Shown here piece by piece: positions 43,739 to 50,240 of a stretch of DNA of 50,240 nt (position 1 is its first letter; each line of letters starts with the position of its first letter). The DNA is from Omnitrophica WOR_2 bacterium RIFCSPHIGHO2_02_FULL_45_21. Its GTDB lineage: Bacteria; Omnitrophota; Gorgyraeia; Gygaellales; UBA12090. Below the pieces are notes generated by a model. It was not told the DNA's origin. It was given only the letters and a program-made list of their open reading frames with translations, and searched no databases. The translations under genes and the position numbers were made by a program. Location: contig MHGN01000063.1 in the NCBI GenBank assembly GCA_001805575.1, forward strand, positions 1 to 50,240, read 5' to 3'.

Positions 43739-44113
43739 TTAGAATTTCACGATACCTTTCTTAAAAAAATACCCCACCTGTTTTTTTACATCATCTAAAA
43801 TTCTTGCGTAATTTTTCCGCTTAAATTCCTTAGCCAGTAATTGAGCGATACCGAGAAGAGAATTCCTGCCGTTACAGAGCAAGAATATCCTGGCTGCGCT
43901 GAAATTAAGAATTAAGGGAAGAGCGAAATCTTCTTTGGAAAGGATAACAATCTGCTCGCGCTCGCCATCCTTTCTCCAACTTAAGCCCCCCGCCTTCTTC
44001 GGCTTGCGGCTGCGGCTAGCGCCCCGCCTACGGCGGGGTGGCTTATGGCTGCGGCTAGCTGAAGCCGCACCATTGCCCTCTGGCTTATTGGCAGTGGATA
44101 TTCTCTGAAACAT
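43739..44113 (-). CDS. PqqD-like peptide chaperone with Arg-rich repeat-derived insertion
   Basis: LILNFSAARIFLLCNGRNSLLGIAQLLAKEFKRKNYARILDDVKKQVGYFFKKGIVKF. Confidence 0.8.
   Translation of the reverse strand: MFQRISTANKPEGNGAASASRSHKPPRRRRGASRSRKPKKAGGLSWRKDGEREQIVILSKEDFALPLILNFSAARIFLLCNGRNSLLGIAQLLAKEFKRKNYARILDDVKKQVGYFFKKGIVKF
43991..44077 (-). repeat. GC-rich palindromic repeat inside the PqqD-like CDS
   Basis: Direct repeat GGCTTGCGGCTGCGGCTAGC / GGCTTATGGCTGCGGCTAGC flanking CCCCGCC-TAC-GGCGGGG; shares GGCAATGGTGCGGCTTC..TAGCCGCAGCCATAAGCC with 18.5 kb. Confidence 0.85.
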
Positions 44114-45113
44114 AGGGCACCGTTTTATGCTTGATAAGGTCTGACATCATATTCAAGCTGTTAATAAACTCAATTACCTCAGGCCTATGCCAGCCCTCTC
44201 TTAAGAAATGATTCCAGATATACTCAAGTTTCTGGCTCTTTAAATCCCCATAGGTAAAGGGAAGCAGGAGGTCTAAACGACAGGCCCCCTGGGGCGTAAT
44301 AATACACCAGATATTTGGAGGAGCGCTCCTTGTTTTAACATATGTCTTTAAAGTTTCCTTTTCCCGGGAAGGGGCAATAATAGTCAATTTATCGGTGTAG
44401 ATTTTGGCTGCCTCATCTAACAAAGCATAAAATTCCACATACTCTTCTGGCCCCAGTTTAATCTGCTCAAAATTCTTCACTGCCCTTCCGGTCAAAACCA
44501 GCATATCGGTAACAAAATATTCTAAACCCATTTCCACGCATAATCCGATAACGCCTTTGACATCGCGGAAATTTATTCTCGTAGGGACAAAGGAAAGGTG
44601 GGTGCGGATGTTATTTTGTTTTAAATAGCGGATTGCGGCAACGGACTTCTCCCAGCTTCCGCTGAGCCCCCTTACTTTATCGTGGACGCCAGGGCTTGCT
44701 CCGTCAATACTAATCTGCACCCATTTGACTTTTAAATCCGCTAATTTCCCGGCGGCATTGCGGTCAATCTGCGTCCCATTGGTAATCAGCCCTACTTGAA
44801 TCTTTTTTTGGCGCAGCCGCTCAATAAGAACCGGCCAATCCTCTCGTAAAAGAGCTTCGCCTCCGGTAAGGTAAACCTCAAAGACCTTCATTTTGGCTAA
44901 TTGCTCAATAATATTCAGCGCTTCTTTGGTAGTTAATTCATTTTCGCTCTTCTGGTTGGAATTATAATAACAGTGGACGCAGGAAAGATTACAGCGATCA
45001 GTCAGCTCCCACAAAGTAAATACCGGCGCCTTAAAATACTTGGGCAATAAGCCGTCTTTGTAGAGGCGGTTTATCCTTCCTTGATACTGGGTTAAGAAAC
45101 TCGCTCTTTCCAT
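44085..45113 (-). CDS. PqqE/MftC-like radical SAM protein with reduced SPASM region
   Basis: LTDRCNLSCVHCYYNSN; VYLTGGEALLREDW; QISIDGASPGVHDKVRG; C-terminal WCIITPQGACRLDLLLPFTYGDL. Confidence 0.9.
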   Translation of the reverse strand: MERASFLTQYQGRINRLYKDGLLPKYFKAPVFTLWELTDRCNLSCVHCYYNSNQKSENELTTKEALNIIEQLAKMKVFEVYLTGGEALLREDWPVLIERLRQKKIQVGLITNGTQIDRNAAGKLADLKVKWVQISIDGASPGVHDKVRGLSGSWEKSVAAIRYLKQNNIRTHLSFVPTRINFRDVKGVIGLCVEMGLEYFVTDMLVLTGRAVKNFEQIKLGPEEYVEFYALLDEAAKIYTDKLTIIAPSREKETLKTYVKTRSAPPNIWCIITPQGACRLDLLLPFTYGDLKSQKLEYIWNHFLREGWHRPEVIEFINSLNMMSDLIKHKTVPYVSENIHCQ

Positions 45114-46099
45114 ACGTTTGCCTCAGGCGTCAGGTCTACCAGGTCCAAAAGCGCCTTACGGTATTGTGAATCGGATAAGCTCTTTAGCCTGTCTCTTGCC
45201 GAGTTAAGATAAGATAGGGTGATTTTCTTAGTGCGGCTGATGGCATCAGAATTACTCAACTCTACTTTTATTTTTTTAAAGCAGCCATTGGTTTTTGACT
45301 TAAGTAAACTTTCTAAGCGATACCTCTTGTTTTTACTTGAAAACTTCAGCAAGTCTAACAGCGGCAAAGTCATCTCGCCCACCGCGATATCCTGGCCGGG
45401 CGACTTTCCCAATCTTGACTTTGGCGCGGCTATATCAAGGTAATCGTCAATAATCTGAAAGGCGACTCCAAAGTTTAAACCGTATGCCTTTAGCGCGTTT
45501 TGCAGAGGACGTGGAGAATCGGATAAAATTGCTCCTGCCTGGCAGGAGGCAGCAAAAAGGCTGGCGGTCTTTTTCTTCACAATCATAATATAGCGCTCTT
45601 TAAGCAGGGAAAAATTATCCCTCTCCACCACCTGGGTAAGCTCGCCTTCACACATACTTTTGGTGGCTGAGCTGATACAATCCAGGATATCCGTATTATT
45701 GCAGGTTGCGATTAACTTAAAAGCCAAGGAATAAAGATAATCCCCCAAAGCAATTGAAACATCTGCTCCCCAGCGGGAATTTACCGTGGGGTTATTATGG
45801 CGAAGGAGAGAATGGTCAATGACATCATCGTGAATGAGCGAGGCCATATGGATAAGTTCGATAGCGCAGGCAAGATTAATTAACTGCCGGCTGATAACTT
45901 CCGGGCTCCTGCCGACTGTGGCTTTGGCAGAAAGAATGAGCATTGCCGGCCTGAGCCTTTTGCCCGGGGACTTTAAGAGAAAACGATTGAGCTTAAGGAT
46001 GGACTCGTTTTTTGTTTCCTTAAGCGATACTTCCAGGACCTTTTCAACCTGGTCAAGCTCTCTTCTAATAGGTTTATAAATCTCTTTTAGCCGCATCAA
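45092..46099 (-). CDS. Trans-polyprenyl diphosphate synthase
   Basis: GKRLRPAMLIL; LIHDDVIDHSLLRHNNPTVN; GDYLYSLAF; FQIIDDYLDI. Confidence 0.92.
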   Translation of the reverse strand: MMRLKEIYKPIRRELDQVEKVLEVSLKETKNESILKLNRFLLKSPGKRLRPAMLILSAKATVGRSPEVISRQLINLACAIELIHMASLIHDDVIDHSLLRHNNPTVNSRWGADVSIALGDYLYSLAFKLIATCNNTDILDCISSATKSMCEGELTQVVERDNFSLLKERYIMIVKKKTASLFAASCQAGAILSDSPRPLQNALKAYGLNFGVAFQIIDDYLDIAAPKSRLGKSPGQDIAVGEMTLPLLDLLKFSSKNKRYRLESLLKSKTNGCFKKIKVELSNSDAISRTKKITLSYLNSARDRLKSLSDSQYRKALLDLVDLTPEANVWKERVS

Positions 46100-47184
46100 A
46101 ATTTATCGTAGTAGATGTGTATGTCCTGGACGCCTTTTTTGGCCAAGACCTTAAGCGCCGCATCAATCATCGGGGGAGGGCCGCAGAGATAGGCCTCAGT
46201 ATCCCCGTTAGAATGCATATGCCGCTCAACTGCCTGGGTGACAAATCCGGTCTCACCACTCCATTTATCATCCGGCTTGGGCTCGGATAAAACCGGAAAA
46301 TAGCTAAATCTGCCGGAGGACTCTCCTTCCAGCGCCATTAATTCCTCGGTATAGAAAAGGTCTTTTTTGCTTCTTGCCCCAAAGAAGTAACTTGCCTTAC
46401 GCGGCATCCCTTTTTCTCTTAAGTGATAGAGTATGGAACGAATGGGCGCCATGCCGCATCCGCCGCCAATGCAGACTATCTCACGTTCTGAATCTTCTCT
46501 TAAATAAAAATCTCCGTAGGGCCCGGTTACGATTATTTCATCTTGAACATCTAGAACCTCATGAATATAGCTTGAGCATAGCCCGCCGGGAACAAGGCGC
46601 ACAATGAGCTCTAAAATATTCTTCTGCGAAGGAGGCGAGGCAATAGAATAAGCCCTGAACTCTTCAATCTCAGGAATCCTGAATTGGATATACTGGCCCG
46701 GCTTAAAATTAATTTCATTAGGCTCTGATAATTGCATTACCACATACTTGATGTCACTGGTAACATCGGTAATCCGCAATATCCTGGTTTTGTATTCCTT
46801 TGCCTGCAATAAATCCTCGGAAATCAAAACCTCAATATCATTTTTTACCTTGACCTGGCAGGCTAAGCGAATGCCCTTAAGCCTCTCTTCACGGTTGACG
46901 AAAACCTCTTCCGTAGGCAGGATGTGGCCAGCGCCGCTCAATACCTCCACCTTGCAATAGCCGCAGGTTGCCTTTCCGCCGCAGGCAGAAGGAATAAAAA
47001 TCTTGTTTTGAGCGAAATAGCTTAAGAGGCTGTCGCCCCCGTTTACCGCGATGATTTTTTCCTTATTAATGGTAATCTTACATTCGCCATAGGTAACTAA
47101 TAAGCGCTCGGCAATAATGAGCACGATAGCGATGACTAACAAAATTCCATTCATTAAAAACACGGGTAATATTGTATGCAACAT
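46096..47184 (-). CDS. nqrF: Na+-translocating NADH:quinone oxidoreductase subunit F
   Basis: N-terminal TM; 2Fe-2S CGGKATCGYCKV...RLACQ; RAYSIASPP; GGCGMAPIRSIL; terminal YYDKF. Confidence 0.93.
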   Translation of the reverse strand: MLHTILPVFLMNGILLVIAIVLIIAERLLVTYGECKITINKEKIIAVNGGDSLLSYFAQNKIFIPSACGGKATCGYCKVEVLSGAGHILPTEEVFVNREERLKGIRLACQVKVKNDIEVLISEDLLQAKEYKTRILRITDVTSDIKYVVMQLSEPNEINFKPGQYIQFRIPEIEEFRAYSIASPPSQKNILELIVRLVPGGLCSSYIHEVLDVQDEIIVTGPYGDFYLREDSEREIVCIGGGCGMAPIRSILYHLREKGMPRKASYFFGARSKKDLFYTEELMALEGESSGRFSYFPVLSEPKPDDKWSGETGFVTQAVERHMHSNGDTEAYLCGPPPMIDAALKVLAKKGVQDIHIYYDKF

Positions 47185-47186
47185 AT

Positions 47187-47795
47187 TTACTGAAGGGTTA
47201 TAATCCCGGCAAAGCCCATAAAGGCAAGGGCCATTAAACCGGCAATAATCATCGTAATCCCGGGGCCGCGCAGGCCCGGCGGAATATCAGCGCTTAGCAT
47301 CATCTTTTCTTTTATTGCCGCCATAAGAATAATGGCCAATGCCCAGCCGACTGATGTGCCGAATGAATAAAGGACGGTCTGGATAAAATTGTAACTGCGC
47401 ACCACCATAAATAAGCAGACCGCCAGGACAATACAGTTAACCGTAATCAAGGGCAAGAAAATTCCAAAGGATGCCTGAAGCGGCGGGAAGAACTTCTCAA
47501 TGAGCATTTCCAGAAACTGGACCGTGGCCGCGATAACAATGATAAAAATAAGAAAGGATAAAATATCGGAATGCATTGGCACCAACAGCTTCCAGTATAT
47601 CGGCCAGTTAATGATCGCGGTTAAGGTTACCACAAAAACGATTGAAACACCCATACCGAGGGCGGTCTTGTAATTACGCGAGATAACGATAAACGGGCAC
47701 ATCCCCAGGATATAAACCAGGGCGATGTTATGGGTAAAGATTGAGGCGATTAAAATAGTCAGGGGGTTCATCAGATTCCATTCTACTGGATTCAT
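47187..47795 (-). CDS. nqrE: NQR subunit E
   Basis: HNIALVYILGMCPFIVISRNYKTALGMG; position in nqr operon. Confidence 0.9.
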   Translation of the reverse strand: MNPVEWNLMNPLTILIASIFTHNIALVYILGMCPFIVISRNYKTALGMGVSIVFVVTLTAIINWPIYWKLLVPMHSDILSFLIFIIVIAATVQFLEMLIEKFFPPLQASFGIFLPLITVNCIVLAVCLFMVVRSYNFIQTVLYSFGTSVGWALAIILMAAIKEKMMLSADIPPGLRGPGITMIIAGLMALAFMGFAGIITLQ

Positions 47796-47798
47796 CTT

Positions 47799-48428
47799 CT
47801 ACTCCGTCTTCTTGGCAATGGTTCTAAAAATCCATAAATAAACGCCTAAGAGAAAAAACGCGCCCGGGGCAATAGTCAAGATTGACCAGTTCATCCAGGC
47901 CTGCGGCATTACCTTTAACCCAAAGAGTGTGCCAAAGCCCATGGGTTCTCTAATAAGCGCCATTAAGAGCAGCATAAAGCTATAGCCGATACCACATCCT
48001 GCGCCGTCAAGAAAAGACATCCACGGCCCGTTTTTAATCGCGAACGCTTCCGCCCTGCCCATAAGAATACAGTTGGTAATAATCAGGCCTACATAGGGGC
48101 CCATTGACTCGCTTATCGGCGGGAAATACGCCTTCAGCACCCTGTCCACACAGATAACAAAGGTAGAGATAATCACCATATAGGCAAGCATTCTCACCCT
48201 GGAGGGTATAGCATTGCGAAAGAAAGAAACGAATAAAGAGCTAAAGGCGGTGCAGAAGGTAACCCCGATACCCATAGCAATGGCGTTATCCATTTTATTG
48301 GTAACTGCCAGCATTGAGCAAATGCCTAAGACCATACAAAAGGTAGGATGATCATTCCACATCCCTGTGCTAAGGACCTTAAACCATTTGCTCTGCCTGA
48401 AACTTCTTTTAATCTGCTTCTTGGGCAT
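47799..48428 (-). CDS. nqrD: NQR subunit D
   Basis: DHPTFCMVLGICSMLAVTNKMDNAIAMGIGVTFC; YVGLIITNCILMGRAEAFA. Confidence 0.92.
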   Translation of the reverse strand: MPKKQIKRSFRQSKWFKVLSTGMWNDHPTFCMVLGICSMLAVTNKMDNAIAMGIGVTFCTAFSSLFVSFFRNAIPSRVRMLAYMVIISTFVICVDRVLKAYFPPISESMGPYVGLIITNCILMGRAEAFAIKNGPWMSFLDGAGCGIGYSFMLLLMALIREPMGFGTLFGLKVMPQAWMNWSILTIAPGAFFLLGVYLWIFRTIAKKTE

Positions 48429-48436
48429 TCCTTATC

Positions 48437-49012
48437 TTAACTTTTCAGTAAACTCAGATTCTTCTCAATACTTTCGTTCAATAATTTCTCTAACGCCCTA
48501 CTGGTGCCGGTAGCGCCGGTAATCGCGTCTACCTCATTATTTGCCCTGGCATGCCCCTGCGCCGTAAAGATTAATCTGGGAATAACTTCTTTATTTTTAA
48601 ACTGGCCTAAATATTCTTTTTCTACTATCCTCGCCCCCAGGCCGGGAGTTTCCTCCTGATGCAGGATTTTAATCGTGCGGATTGTCTTAAGGTCGGAATT
48701 GATGCTAGCTATGCCGCGTATCGGCCCCCACAGGCCGGGGCCTTCGAATTTGAAAGCCACCGCCCCGTCAGCTCCTCTGTAGAAGGCATATTTGTCTTTT
48801 TGCAGGACTTCCACGTTTTGCTCAAATAATCCCAGGACCGCTTCCTTACTGCCATAGGGAACCTCCAGGGCATCAAGAATTGATGATTTTAATTTCAGTT
48901 CTTCGTTCTTTTTAATCTGCGGCTCGGTAATCTTACTCAAACCCACTAACATTATGCCTGAGACCGTGCCCATAACGATGACAAAGATTATAATTCTCAA
49001 CGCGGCTTTCAT
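48437..49012 (-). CDS. nqrC: NQR subunit C
   Basis: FMN-binding domain with DAITGATGTSRAL flavinylation-type motif; GLWGPIRGI; ETPGLGARI. Confidence 0.92.
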   Translation of the reverse strand: MKAALRIIIFVIVMGTVSGIMLVGLSKITEPQIKKNEELKLKSSILDALEVPYGSKEAVLGLFEQNVEVLQKDKYAFYRGADGAVAFKFEGPGLWGPIRGIASINSDLKTIRTIKILHQEETPGLGARIVEKEYLGQFKNKEVIPRLIFTAQGHARANNEVDAITGATGTSRALEKLLNESIEKNLSLLKS

Positions 49013-49022
49013 TTTTCCTTAT

Positions 49023-50093
49023 TTATTTCTTCAGCGCGGGATATTTTACATCTAAGACCAGGTGGTCAATCAAAGGCGCGAAGACATTCAGAAGCAATAT
49101 ACTAAACATAACTCCCTCTGTGTATCCGGATAAACCCCGAATCAAAACCACCAAAAATCCGAACATAATGCCGCCCAGCCATTTGCCGGCTTTGGTAAAG
49201 GGACAGGTAACCGGGTCAGTAAGCATAAAGAATGTTCCCAGCAGCAATCCTCCGTTTAAGATTTGAAACAGAGGCGGGGCAAATTTTTGCGCGGCAAAAA
49301 GATTGCCTAAGAATGAAAAAAATAATACCGATAAAATAGCGGCAAGCGGAAGCCGCCAATTGCTGACTTTGGCTAAAATCAGGAATAAACCGCCTAAGAT
49401 AATTCCGATACGAAAGGTCTCGCCGATACAACCTAAAGAATTACCCAAAAATAAATCTAAGTAACCGGTGAACAACTTCTCGTTCTTAAACAGGGCCAGC
49501 GGCGTTGCCTGGGTGGTGGCATCAGCGGAAAATTTTAAAAAACCGCCTAAGCCCTGATGAAAAGGCTGGCTCCAGGAAACCGTCATGCCTTGAGGAAAAG
49601 CAACGCTGAGGAAAATTCTACCCACAATTGCCGCGTTAAAGACATTTCTTCCGGTTCCGCCAAAGGCCTCCTTGCCAAAAATCACTCCAAACATCACTCC
49701 CACTGCCACCATCCACAAAGGCACTGTTGGCGGCAGAATCAAAGGAAATATCAAACCGGTAACTAAGAAGCCTTCGTGAATTTCTTTTTTTCTAACCACC
49801 GCGAAGGCAACCTCTACCAGCCCGCCGAATATATAGGAAACGGCAATAACCAATAAAACCCTCAAGCCCCATAAATAGACAGCGGCAATAGTGGCCGGCA
49901 AGAGGCCGATTACCACAAAGCTCATAAAGCGCTTGATATCAATATGGTCAACGATGTGCGGTAAAGCGGTAACCTGAGCCGTGCCAAAGAAGAACTCATC
50001 CGTGGCATTAATTACCGGCTTAAAGCGCTTAAGAAGCTTATTTTGCTCACTTAACTTATTAAGATTTTCAAATATGTCTCTTAAAAACTTCAT
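49023..50093 (-). CDS. nqrB: NQR subunit B
   Basis: TTQATPLALF flavinylation-type motif; GKEAFGGTGRNVFNAAIVGRIFL; LTDPVTCPFTKAGKWLGGIMFG; start set at ATG 50093. Confidence 0.92.
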   Translation of the reverse strand: MKFLRDIFENLNKLSEQNKLLKRFKPVINATDEFFFGTAQVTALPHIVDHIDIKRFMSFVVIGLLPATIAAVYLWGLRVLLVIAVSYIFGGLVEVAFAVVRKKEIHEGFLVTGLIFPLILPPTVPLWMVAVGVMFGVIFGKEAFGGTGRNVFNAAIVGRIFLSVAFPQGMTVSWSQPFHQGLGGFLKFSADATTQATPLALFKNEKLFTGYLDLFLGNSLGCIGETFRIGIILGGLFLILAKVSNWRLPLAAILSVLFFSFLGNLFAAQKFAPPLFQILNGGLLLGTFFMLTDPVTCPFTKAGKWLGGIMFGFLVVLIRGLSGYTEGVMFSILLLNVFAPLIDHLVLDVKYPALKK

Positions 50094-50095
50094 CC

Positions 50096-50240
50096 TCAAT
50101 ACACCTCTTTTGCTCCCCGGTATTCTTCAATGCCTCTTATATTATCAAAGTAGGGCAGGATACACTGGTTGCGGTCACAGCCCTGGATAGTCAACTTTTC
50201 CTGGCCTTCCTTAATATATTTAGCTAAGGGAATCTTGGAG
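50096..50240 (-). CDS. nqrA: NQR subunit A, C-terminal fragment
   Basis: Manual translation SKIPLAKYIKEGQEKLTIQGCDRNQCILPYFDNIRGIEEYRGAKEVY-stop; immediately upstream of nqrB. Confidence 0.55.
   Translation of the reverse strand, partial: SKIPLAKYIKEGQEKLTIQGCDRNQCILPYFDNIRGIEEYRGAKEVY

Noticed and set aside
46096-50240. Rnf complex instead of Nqr
   Set aside because: NqrF with 2Fe-2S plus flavin/NADH domains is present and gene order A-B-C-D-E-F fits Nqr; no RnfB/RnfC ferredoxin subunits seen.
1-50240. tRNA, rRNA, prophage or transposase genes
   Set aside because: None recognised; the ORFs and spacers show no tRNA-like cloverleafs, rRNA motifs, integrases or transposases that I could support.

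Overview
The window reads as one nearly unidirectional (minus-strand) anaerobic-respiration and cofactor-biosynthesis region; the only confident plus-strand gene is 17025-19415. From left to right it holds: (1) a two-component module with three single-domain response regulators, a PilZ-methyltransferase, a FabF-like ketosynthase, a cyclase-family protein, a SRPBCC protein, and a membrane histidine kinase that runs off the left edge and is missing from the ORF track; (2) a molybdenum-cofactor block (mogA/moaB, MOSC, moaC, moaA, mobB, mobA, moeA) with tatA/tatC, an FNT channel and a Cys-type formate dehydrogenase with HydB/HydG-like partners; (3) a porin/FeS/NrfD/molybdopterin oxyanion- or sulfur-reductase-like operon; (4) an ahbA/ahbB-like siroheme decarboxylase pair; (5) a NarG/NxrA-like type II molybdoenzyme operon with NarH/NxrB-like, TorD-like, EbdC-like, two CuA-type cupredoxins and a polyferredoxin; (6) a Na+-NQR operon (nqrA partial to nqrF). 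The nqr operon continues, with overlapping genes, into polyprenyl synthase - radical SAM - PqqD-like - an unlisted 58-aa peptide - UbiA - AhbC/D-like radical SAM - ICMT-like methyltransferase. That last run is my best candidate for an undescribed system: a peptide-maturation cassette embedded in a prenyl-quinone/Nqr operon, possibly making a peptide-derived, prenylated redox cofactor (inference). DNA-level observations include a GC-rich repeat present in two unrelated CDSs in different reading frames, heptanucleotide microsatellites that form protein N-termini, a two-hairpin repeat family inside both Mo-enzyme operons, and matched promoter/leader/TGTGA-N6-TCACA architectures before moeA and the NxrA-like operon. 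Gene content and style resemble Candidatus Omnitrophota, but that is an impression, not a computed result.
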